DNA from: Marinifilum sp. N1E240
GTDB taxonomy: Bacteria > Bacteroidota > Bacteroidia > Bacteroidales > Marinifilaceae
DNA length: 64,000 nucleotides
Assembly: GCF_009295825.1 (NCBI RefSeq)
Contig: NZ_WHKF01000002.1
Location: 62,001 to 126,000 of the forward strand
Direction: 5' to 3'
The translations under genes were made by a program, and so were the position numbers. Of this stretch, positions 54,983 to 62,858 are shown piece by piece (within the stretch, counting starts at the first letter, position 1; each line of letters opens with the position of its first letter). The notes under the pieces are model-generated. The model was not told the origin of the DNA. It saw only the letters and a program-made list of their open reading frames with translations, and did not search any database.

Positions 54983-56152
54983 ATGAAGAAAAACCGTATT
55001 CTAATAGTTGATGATATTCCTGATAACATAAAGGTTTTACAAGCTATTCTTTCCAACAAATCTTATGAAGTACATTACGCCTTAAATGGTAAAGATGCAA
55101 TTATGCTGTGTGTAACACATAGTTTCGATTTGATTCTTTTGGATATTATGATGCCGGAAATGGATGGCTATGAAGTCTGTGAGTATCTTAAATCGAAAGA
55201 TAAAACAAAGGATATTCCAGTAATTTTTCTTACCGCTAAGGTTGATAGCGAGGATATTATCAAAGGTTTCGATATTGGAGCTCAGGATTATGTCACCAAG
55301 CCATTTAATGCACAAGAGCTGATAGCACGTGTAGATACACATCTGGATCTAAAACACAAGAATGAAGCTTTAAAATTCATGAACCTGCAGCTGGAAGAGA
55401 GAGTTGCTGCCAGAACGATGGAATTGGAGGATTCAAATAAGAATTTGGAGGAAGCCAATCGCCAGTTGTCAACATTGGAAGAGTCGAAAAATGATTTCCT
55501 ATCCTTAATGTCAACAGAGCTACGCGAACCTTTAAATGGGATTGTTGGCTTTGCCGATATGCTTGAATATGCCATTAAGAATAAAACGAATTTGAAATAC
55601 GTTCGATTCATAAAGCAAGCTTGTGAGAAGTTGATTGGTATTTCGGATATCGCTTTGTTGTTATCAGCCTTGCGTTTTGATCGTTACGAAATGAAGGTTT
55701 TGGGTATCCCTGTTACCGAAATTGTTAAGCTCAGTTCAGAGAAGCTAAAACCATTAATCTCGGAACGTAAGGTAAAGCTTAAAGTAGATATTCCTAAAAA
55801 CTTTATTGTGAAAGGGGATGAGCGATTGCTTGAAATTTGCATGGAAAAAATTCTTGAAAACGCCATTACCAACGCCCCATCTAAATCCGAAATTAATATT
55901 GGAGCAGAACTACAAGGGAATAAAATAAAAGTTTTTGTTCAGGATAGTGGTGCTCATTTTGCTGATGGTGAGGTGAACTATACCTTCCGATTTTATGAAC
56001 TCAAAAAAGATGAGGACAGCAAAAACTTTAAAAGATTTACCCCAGGTTTGGTTGTGGTTAAATTGGTTATGGATCTTCACAAAGCCAAGGTGGATGTGGA
56101 AAATAGAAGCGAAGGTGGCGTGAATGTGTCATTTTTATTGCCTCAGTATTAA
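54983..56152 (+). CDS. Response regulator fused to a degenerate histidine-kinase module
   Basis: A 389-aa protein. Residues 1-120 are a receiver domain with an intact acidic pair (D10, D11), phosphoacceptor D54 and K106. A coiled coil follows (about 125-170), then a DHp-like segment NDFLSLMSTELREPLNGIVG. Here the phosphoacceptor His of the H-box is Thr178. The ATPase-like region keeps an N-box (EKILENAITNAP), but the G1 box is DSGAH and the G2 box GLVVVK, both departing from consensus. It is therefore probably a pseudokinase output or dimerisation module controlled by receiver phosphorylation. It has no neighbour in a two-component operon. Confidence 0.8.
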   Translation: MKKNRILIVDDIPDNIKVLQAILSNKSYEVHYALNGKDAIMLCVTHSFDLILLDIMMPEMDGYEVCEYLKSKDKTKDIPVIFLTAKVDSEDIIKGFDIGAQDYVTKPFNAQELIARVDTHLDLKHKNEALKFMNLQLEERVAARTMELEDSNKNLEEANRQLSTLEESKNDFLSLMSTELREPLNGIVGFADMLEYAIKNKTNLKYVRFIKQACEKLIGISDIALLLSALRFDRYEMKVLGIPVTEIVKLSSEKLKPLISERKVKLKVDIPKNFIVKGDERLLEICMEKILENAITNAPSKSEINIGAELQGNKIKVFVQDSGAHFADGEVNYTFRFYELKKDEDSKNFKRFTPGLVVVKLVMDLHKAKVDVENRSEGGVNVSFLLPQY

Positions 56153-56215
56153 AGGTAGAAAAGTAGAAAAGTAGAAAAGTAGAAAGGTAGAAAGTCAAAA
56201 AGTAGAATTACTACA
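56153..56215. repeat. AGAAAAGTAGAAAAGT tract
   Basis: Short tract of AGTAGAAA units between the hybrid regulator and the four-helix-bundle gene. A reverse-complement fragment (TTTCTACTTTTCTAC) borders the other end of that gene at about 56607-56623. Confidence 0.7.
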
Positions 56216-56227
56216 AAATCTACCTAA

Positions 56228-56587
56228 TTACTTTCGTGATTGTAGCTTCTTGATAAGGTTTTGGATACTACCTGAAATGTACATACACTTTTTCCTGTAA
56301 TCATTTGATTCTGCTGTAGATATGTAATTTAAATCTTCAGCTAAATACAGCATGCTGCGAACTTCAGCACAGGAAGATTTAGCTATTCGAAGAAATTGAA
56401 CGAATTCTTTATTTGAGTATCGTTCAAATCCTTCAGCTATATTATTCATAACAGATACAGAGGCACGCTGAATTTGATCTTTAAAACCAAAATCTTTTAA
56501 AGAGTGAAAGGAAGAATAAATTTCTTTTGTTAAGATTCTGGCATCTTGCCAAATAATTAACTCTTCAAAATAGTTAATGCTTGCCAT
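56228..56587 (-). CDS. Four-helix-bundle protein, second copy
   Basis: A 119-aa helical protein with the family pattern YFEELIIWQDARILTKEIYS, DQIQRASVSVMNNIAEGFER and LRIAKSSCAEVRSMLYLAED. It belongs to the subfamily with the W-DAR start, distinct from the copy at 17980. It sits 39 bp behind the DUF3857 gene, and tract sequence lies on both sides. Function unknown. Confidence 0.85.
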   Translation of the reverse strand: MASINYFEELIIWQDARILTKEIYSSFHSLKDFGFKDQIQRASVSVMNNIAEGFERYSNKEFVQFLRIAKSSCAEVRSMLYLAEDLNYISTAESNDYRKKCMYISGSIQNLIKKLQSRK

Positions 56588-56626
56588 ATTTTCCTACCTG
56601 TTATACATTTCTACTTTTCTACATTT

Positions 56627-58540
56627 TTACTGTTGGAATTTCTTTAACACCAACTTTGCTTTATCCGCTCTAACAATCGCTTTTTTATAATTTCGAAACT
56701 CGTTGTATCGTTCAGCCGCTTCGGTAAACTTATAGTATTCTTGTTTACGGATATAAGTGATTTTACCTTCTGATTGAATCACCTCACTGCTGTATTTTCC
56801 AAAATCCGATTCAATTATTTTTTTCTCAGGAAGACTCTCTATAGTATATCCTGATGGAATGGTGAAGTGAATGCTGTCCATATCGCAATAGGCTCTTTTG
56901 TAGTAGATTGGTGTCCTTCTCTCCTTTACTTTCTTAGGAATATAAGTAGAGCGGTTCAAAAGGTTTAAAGGAATAAACAATCGATCACCAGAGTTGGATG
57001 CATAGTTTCTTATATCGAGATCAAGTTGTAATTCTGATTTCGGAATCCTTGTTTTTGTTTGGGTTAAAGTAAGATCAATAATTTTAAAATCGGGTAGATT
57101 AATACTTTTGTACAGCTTCTTTTTCTGATCTTCATAACTAATATCGTATAGGTATTCTATATTTTCATATTGTATTCCTTGATAGCTTGTCGATACGCTT
57201 GCCGATGCATTGCCATCAGGCTTAATCGTGACTTGTGCAATTCGTTCTTGCACATTGTCCTTCATGTTGTACACGGGCGTATGTATTAATTTTCCACCCT
57301 CTTCAGTCATACACAGCACCTCTCTGTCATCGGTAAATGAACCTAAGAATCCACATGGCTGAGTTTTGCTCGTGCATTCCAACCAAATACTGTCTTGTTC
57401 CAGCGGCACCATTAAAATGGCATGATCTGCAAAATTATGAACAAAAGAAGTATCTGTATTTGCTGCACTTGAACCTGAATTAACAAGTGTATAGTAAGAA
57501 GGAATATTTACAATTTTCAGTAGGGCTTTCATGTAGTTTGATAGCGCCTTGCAATCGCCATAAGCTTTATCTTCTACATCTTGAGCCAAAAAGGATTGCC
57601 AGCCACCAATTCCTACCTGAATGCTAATGTACCTTGTTTTGTTTTGAAGGTATTTATATAGTACTTCAACTTTTTCATCATCTGTTTTGCAATCTTTTAC
57701 CAGGTTTTTAATTTTTGCCTGACTTTCAAGATCTAGATTATCTCTATCTTGATTAAGAGTTGACGTCCATTTTCCAAATTCAGACCATGAGGACATGTGA
57801 CCATTGATCTTATCCATTTGAAAATCTTTAGGAGCACAAATCAATTTGGGTACTGTTTCATAAAATGGAGGAGAGTAGGGCTCTTTCTTTAAGGCAGAAA
57901 GATTCTTGAGTTCCCAGTGGTAAGAAGTTTCATTCGCTGCCTTGTTAATTTTAGGTTCAACTTCTAGGCGATAAGGTTTAAACCTGAAGTTATCTGTATT
58001 ACTAGCAATAACATCAAATTTAGTCTCTTCAACAGCACATCTGTAACCAGGATATGGATACCAGCCTCGTAGATTGATATAACTGTCATATACCTTTTTA
58101 TAGCTGTAAACTATGGTGTATGGATAGTTTTTTTGAATGGGCTCGTAATGCTTCACTCTGGAATCGCTAAAAAGTGAGGATCCTGAAGCACTATAATCTT
58201 TTACCTCATTTGTTTTCACTTTTTCGATAAGATAACCGGATGCGTCGTAAATAGCTGCCTGCAATTCCGATATGGGATTTGTTTTTTTGTAGTACAGTTC
58301 TATTTCTCCAAAACCATTCCCATTTTCATTAAGAATGGTAATGGCAGTTTGGTATTTGAATACAACCTTATTAATAGAGATGATCTCCAGAGAGTTGGAT
58401 TCAGTTCTAATGACTGCGTCAGCATTAACTTTTAAATCCTCCGAAATTTCGGAGCTCGGGTACTTAGGTGTTTTTTTTGCAAACGAACTTAGCGATAATA
58501 AAAGAAAAACGATTAATATATTTATGTAACGAGAATTCAT
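56627..58540 (-). CDS. DUF3857 / transglutaminase-like secreted protein
   Basis: A 637-aa protein with a signal peptide (FLLLSLSSFAKK). The N-terminal half is a DUF3857 beta domain, the middle a transglutaminase-like papain fold with the catalytic Cys in YGDCKALSNYMKALL and a His in NFADHAILMVPLE; the third acidic residue may be the Glu in WLECT. The C-terminus is a DUF2569-like beta domain. It probably acts in the periplasm or outside the cell as a protease or transamidase; the substrate is unknown. It is the second gene of a pair with the paralogue at 58617. Confidence 0.83.
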   Translation of the reverse strand: MNSRYINILIVFLLLSLSSFAKKTPKYPSSEISEDLKVNADAVIRTESNSLEIISINKVVFKYQTAITILNENGNGFGEIELYYKKTNPISELQAAIYDASGYLIEKVKTNEVKDYSASGSSLFSDSRVKHYEPIQKNYPYTIVYSYKKVYDSYINLRGWYPYPGYRCAVEETKFDVIASNTDNFRFKPYRLEVEPKINKAANETSYHWELKNLSALKKEPYSPPFYETVPKLICAPKDFQMDKINGHMSSWSEFGKWTSTLNQDRDNLDLESQAKIKNLVKDCKTDDEKVEVLYKYLQNKTRYISIQVGIGGWQSFLAQDVEDKAYGDCKALSNYMKALLKIVNIPSYYTLVNSGSSAANTDTSFVHNFADHAILMVPLEQDSIWLECTSKTQPCGFLGSFTDDREVLCMTEEGGKLIHTPVYNMKDNVQERIAQVTIKPDGNASASVSTSYQGIQYENIEYLYDISYEDQKKKLYKSINLPDFKIIDLTLTQTKTRIPKSELQLDLDIRNYASNSGDRLFIPLNLLNRSTYIPKKVKERRTPIYYKRAYCDMDSIHFTIPSGYTIESLPEKKIIESDFGKYSSEVIQSEGKITYIRKQEYYKFTEAAERYNEFRNYKKAIVRADKAKLVLKKFQQ

Positions 58541-58616
58541 AATGTTTAATTTAACGAATAATACCTTTAACTGTATGTATAGTGGATCAAAGTAGGATCA
58601 GCATTGTTTTGGACAA

Positions 58617-60590
58617 TTACATTTTCTTCAAAACAATCATTTCTGCATTTTTTGCCACTATTAAATTGTAGAATTCTTTAAGGCTAGCATATTCATCAAA
58701 TAAGAATTGTCTCTTATTTATTTTAAATCGACTTGTAATCATTATTTTATTTCCTGCTGCAGCAACATTATAAAGGTATTGTCCTGATTTTTCTGGTAAA
58801 TTTATTCTTGTCGGTGCAGGTTTACTTTCTAAAGTGTAACCTTCAGGTATGATCAGCTCAAGTAGGTATGTTTTATCGGTAGGATAAGTATAGTCAACCG
58901 GATATTTACGCTCTTCCAATGTAAATGGATTGGATTCAATTTTGCTAACTATAAATGGATTGAAATAAATTAAATTGTTTGTGATATCTAATTCTTCAAC
59001 TAATTCAACATCCATACTACTTATTAAATTCTTTTCGGGGGCTTTTAAATTTTTGAACTCAGCACTCTCTACATTAAGTGTTTTGTAGGCTTCATCCATT
59101 GTTTCCAGCAATTCATCTTCCGACTGATCTTGTAGGGCTTCTCTGTATTCAAAAGCAGCAAAACCATTAAGGGATAGACTTAAATTTCCAGAGACAATTC
59201 CATCTTCTGATAGATTCATTTTTGCAATAGTTGCTGTTCTGGAAATGCTATTCGTTTTAATATCTACAAAATAGGAGCCTGAGCTTGAGATTACTCTTCC
59301 CTTATCGTTAATACAACGTTCTGGCAATAAATCACAAGGGCAATTTTTTTCAGTTGCATCAAGAAAGAATCTTTTATCGTTCAATTTGCAACTGGCAATT
59401 ACATAATTGAATTTTGATTGACTAGGAGAGAACAGGCTAAGTAAACCATTATTTCTGGTGCTTAAAATTACAGGATCGGTATTTAAACCTAGTTTGTTCA
59501 ATAAGACAACAAGCATTAAGTTGATATCAGCAACATTCCCTTTTTTCTCTTTAAAAGCTGCTCTAAGTGATGTAGTAACAAATTTTCCATAGTATTCGTT
59601 CCATTTCATATTTGTTTTAATATAGTTGAAGGCAGCTAACATCTTCTCTTCATCACTGCTTTGGGTCGAGTTTATTTCTTCAACTACCTCTTTCAGAAAT
59701 CCACCACCTTTTAGTTGAGAACCAAAATAGGAATGTTCCATTAAACTTGTATTAATTTTATCCCAGTTTCCTGTTTTATCATGATACACTCCATGTCCAT
59801 CTTTTGTACCAGCAATTTCAAATTCGATTGCCGATTTATAGTTTTTACTTGTGGTAGTGTATGGCTCTTTTTTAAAAGCAGGTGCATCGCTGACAACAAA
59901 TCTATAATTGTCCACTGTGTAGGTTCTGCTTCCCATATTTCCAGTTGAATAGGTGTGTTCGTTTACCTTAAATGGCAAATAGCCTTTGCCATTTTTTTTA
60001 TAGACGAAATATTCAGGAAGATAGGCTCTAAATTCGCTGTGTAGAACAGGAATGTCTTTTTGGAAGTACCAGGGATCCAGATTCCATGGTATATTTGATG
60101 ACAATTGGTACTTAAATTCGATTACTGATCCGGGTTTTACATTTGCTAAAGCAAGTTTATAGGTAAAATAGTCATCTGATGTTTTTTCTAGAATTCTATC
60201 TTTTGAATTAATTTTAGTTTTGGATATTTTTCCATTTTCAAGATTGTAAGTACAGCCTTTTACCATACTAACATCATATCTGTTTTTATTAAATCCAAAT
60301 TCCAGATTGGCGTAATCCAAACCTTCATCTTTTAAAATTTTTATTCTGTATATTCTAGTGTAGGTATATTTGAAATCTTTTACAGCTTGTTCATATTGAA
60401 TTTTACTTACTCCATAATCACACAAGTACACGGCAGTGGCAGTAGTATCTTTTTCATATGTTGTCATTTTTAACTCATCCATACTCACTTTACCATATTT
60501 AATTGGATCTTTTATGGCATATAGATTGGATGTGCTACTAATAAATACAAAGGATAAAACTAATAATTTAATGATAGTAAGGTGTTTCAT
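58617..60590 (-). CDS. DUF3857 protein with inactive transglutaminase-like domain
   Basis: A 657-aa paralogue of the downstream gene, with a signal peptide (VLSFVFISSTSNLYA). The DUF3857 part is present, but the transglutaminase motif reads KGNVADINLMLVVLL, lacking the catalytic Cys of GDC, and the His position is Tyr in FNYVIAS. It is thus likely a non-catalytic partner. Two cysteines in CPCDLLPERC could form a disulfide. The ATG at 60590 places the signal peptide correctly; a start 15 codons upstream is less likely. Confidence 0.82.
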   Translation of the reverse strand: MKHLTIIKLLVLSFVFISSTSNLYAIKDPIKYGKVSMDELKMTTYEKDTTATAVYLCDYGVSKIQYEQAVKDFKYTYTRIYRIKILKDEGLDYANLEFGFNKNRYDVSMVKGCTYNLENGKISKTKINSKDRILEKTSDDYFTYKLALANVKPGSVIEFKYQLSSNIPWNLDPWYFQKDIPVLHSEFRAYLPEYFVYKKNGKGYLPFKVNEHTYSTGNMGSRTYTVDNYRFVVSDAPAFKKEPYTTTSKNYKSAIEFEIAGTKDGHGVYHDKTGNWDKINTSLMEHSYFGSQLKGGGFLKEVVEEINSTQSSDEEKMLAAFNYIKTNMKWNEYYGKFVTTSLRAAFKEKKGNVADINLMLVVLLNKLGLNTDPVILSTRNNGLLSLFSPSQSKFNYVIASCKLNDKRFFLDATEKNCPCDLLPERCINDKGRVISSSGSYFVDIKTNSISRTATIAKMNLSEDGIVSGNLSLSLNGFAAFEYREALQDQSEDELLETMDEAYKTLNVESAEFKNLKAPEKNLISSMDVELVEELDITNNLIYFNPFIVSKIESNPFTLEERKYPVDYTYPTDKTYLLELIIPEGYTLESKPAPTRINLPEKSGQYLYNVAAAGNKIMITSRFKINKRQFLFDEYASLKEFYNLIVAKNAEMIVLKKM

Positions 60591-60768
60591 AGCTCTTAAA
60601 TATAGGTTTACAGTATCATAAAAATAGTAAAGCAAAATTTAAGAATGATTCTATATTGATAAGTTTGTTAGAGTTAGTGAATTGTTGGTGGTGATATTTC
60701 TTTGTGATTGGATGAATGTGTATTAGAGGTGGTTTGTGAGTGTGCTATTTGATTTTCTAATGGATAAC

Positions 60769-61368
60769 TTATTGGTTTTTGCAATAATTATGAAAGAATT
60801 TATTTAAATTTTTTTCTTTCAGGAAGTTCAGGAATTTCCTGCCATAAGAAGTGAAATAACAATGATCATTTAAAAACTCAATATTTTGATCACACCAGTA
60901 ACGCAAGGGAATTTCTTTATCGGTTACCGATTCAATTTCTTCTTTTAACTTCATACTTCTTGATTCATAATCATCTAATGTTAGATGAAACATGTCTGCA
61001 TCGCAAAGTACCTTTTGTATTTCATTTTTTGGCTTAGGCGGGTAGTGTGTTGCTAAGATGCAGTTTAGGACTTCTTTAATTCTATGTGTAGGATAATTGA
61101 TATCATTTAAGAATTTTTTTGCAATTTCTACTCCAGCTTCTTCGTGTCCGAAATAAGTGGTGGTGTGTCCTGCATCATGAAACCAGGCAGAAATAACAAC
61201 AATTTCAGTTTCAACATCAGATAACTTACTGCTGCTTGCCAAAACTCTACTTGCTTCAACAACTTCTTGTGTATGCTTAAGATTGTGATAACACAAACTT
61301 TCAGGCAAATCGCACAGTAAATCAATAACGTAATCTTCTACTTTTTGTATGTACTTACTTTTATGCAT
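60769..61368 (-). CDS. HD domain phosphohydrolase
   Basis: A 199-aa HD-superfamily protein: CYHNLKHTQEVVEASRVLA supplies the first His, SAWFHDAGHTTTYFGHEE the HD pair, and VLCDADMFHL the late Asp. The size and sequence match small metal-dependent HD phosphohydrolases. The substrate (nucleotide or cyclic nucleotide) is not known. About 180 bp separates it from the DUF3857 pair. Confidence 0.82.
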   Translation of the reverse strand: MHKSKYIQKVEDYVIDLLCDLPESLCYHNLKHTQEVVEASRVLASSSKLSDVETEIVVISAWFHDAGHTTTYFGHEEAGVEIAKKFLNDINYPTHRIKEVLNCILATHYPPKPKNEIQKVLCDADMFHLTLDDYESRSMKLKEEIESVTDKEIPLRYWCDQNIEFLNDHCYFTSYGRKFLNFLKEKNLNKFFHNYCKNQ

Positions 61369-61467
61369 TCTTAAATTTTACGACGGCTAAATAAGTAATC
61401 ATTTCATTGATCAACAAATCAAATTATTTAAAAGATGTTATTCTTTGTTAATGCAGCCTCGAAGTTA

Positions 61468-61513
61468 TTATTCAAAATACCGTTTTATATTCGTAAAACG
61501 GTATTTTGAATAA
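61468..61513. terminator. Perfect 20-bp-arm hairpin
   Basis: Arms 61468-61487 and 61494-61513, loop TATTCG. The stem core is ACCG/CGGT and its outer part is A/T, so on both strands the end is T- or A-rich. It lies 28 bp past the DUF2461 stop on the minus strand. Confidence 0.7.
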
Positions 61514-61541
61514 AATGTTATCAATAAGTAAACTCAATTGT

Positions 61542-62204
61542 CTATAAATCCAATACGATTTCATTAAGAAATCGATTTAATGGATACAGAGCTTTAAATG
61601 TATTTTCAATTTCACTGGAGAACTCATTCGATAGTACAAGCTCATCACGAACCGATTTGCCCACAGCGTAATGTTTGTAATTGAGTAAATCAATATCTTT
61701 AAAATCTTTTGGAAAGCCCCGGGGAGCGGTTTTTAGCTTATCGCCATACATTTCCGGAAAATGTTGTTTGAAATTTTTATTTTCAATTAGCTCACGAAAC
61801 TCATCAGAGTGATGATAAATCTCAGTACGTACGGCTTTTAATACATTGGCGGCAGGCATGTAACAGCCACCTCCTAAGAAACATTGTTCTGGTTCAATGT
61901 GAATGTAATAGCCTCCAAATTTACTTTTACGTCCATTTTTAGCCAGGAAAGCCCCGAAATTGGTTTTGTAAGGTCTTTTGTCGTTTGAAAAGCGAACGTC
62001 ACGAAAAATACGAAACATGCAATCTTTGGCTTGTAATCCTGATACATCAGGATCGATATCCTTAATCTGCTCAATGCAGAGCTCTACAAATAATTGGAAG
62101 TCTTTTTTCGCTTGTTCGTATTTCTTTTTGTTAGCGTGAAACCAATCGCGGTTGTTGTTTTCACGCAGCTCAAGAAGAAAATCGTAAATTGAATGATTCA
62201 GCAT
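61542..62204 (-). CDS. DUF2461 domain protein
   Basis: A 220-aa protein of the DUF2461/TIGR02453 family. Family motifs seen: FLLELRENNNRDWFHANKKKY, FRIFRDVRFSNDKRPYKTNF, GGYYIHIEPEQCFLGGG and APRGFPKDFKDID. The function of the family is not known. It starts 4 bp behind the DsrE gene, so the two are co-transcribed. Confidence 0.88.
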   Translation of the reverse strand: MLNHSIYDFLLELRENNNRDWFHANKKKYEQAKKDFQLFVELCIEQIKDIDPDVSGLQAKDCMFRIFRDVRFSNDKRPYKTNFGAFLAKNGRKSKFGGYYIHIEPEQCFLGGGCYMPAANVLKAVRTEIYHHSDEFRELIENKNFKQHFPEMYGDKLKTAPRGFPKDFKDIDLLNYKHYAVGKSVRDELVLSNEFSSEIENTFKALYPLNRFLNEIVLDL

Positions 62205-62208
62205 ATTC

Positions 62209-62658
62209 TTAAAAAGTTATTACTTTATAATCTGTTTTTAAATATTCAGTTAGATCTTGTCCCATATATTTTACTTCAATTTCCAGGCTTTCTAACTTTT
62301 CGGAAACACCATACATGTCGGCGCAAGCTTTACAGGCATACAATTTAATGCCAACATCCTGCATTTTTTTTAAGTATGCTTGCAGGTCATCATCTTCGCT
62401 TAAAAGTTTTGAGGATGGTCCCCAAATTATAAAAACGACTTCATCCCACCATTCTTGTTTTGCTGCATTATAGGTATACATATATACCATTTTTTCAGCA
62501 ACATCTTTATCTGCACTTGTCCATAGCACAGCAAGTTTATTTGATCGACTCATTTCTGTATTGATTTTGTCATTATTAGAGTTTTGAGCACTACAATTTA
62601 TCGATAAAAAAGAAGCGATAAATATTACGAATAGAATTTGAATTGAAATATGCTTCAT
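62209..62658 (-). CDS. Secreted DsrE family protein
   Basis: A 149-aa protein with a signal peptide ending near NCSAQ. The mature part is a DsrE/DsrF-like fold: KLAVLWTSADKDVAEKMVYM, VVFIIWGPSSKLLSED, and YACKACADMYGVSE with two cysteines in CxxC spacing. DsrE-like proteins handle sulfur in cytoplasmic relays; exported members like this have no proven role. It is co-transcribed with the DUF2461 gene. Confidence 0.8.
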   Translation of the reverse strand: MKHISIQILFVIFIASFLSINCSAQNSNNDKINTEMSRSNKLAVLWTSADKDVAEKMVYMYTYNAAKQEWWDEVVFIIWGPSSKLLSEDDDLQAYLKKMQDVGIKLYACKACADMYGVSEKLESLEIEVKYMGQDLTEYLKTDYKVITF

Positions 62659-62858
62659 GGATGATTAAATATAATTAATATATCAAAATGTTGTTTTCAA
62701 ATAAAAAAGAGGATTTTTGAAAAAATACCTCATTTCAGTCAAATATGAAATATAGCTTTATATGGAGCAATTAAAAATACTTATCAAAAAAATATAACTT
62801 ATTTATAGGTATCACCGTTATAAAGGTGAATAATAAGTAATTTAAAGTAAAAAAGCGA

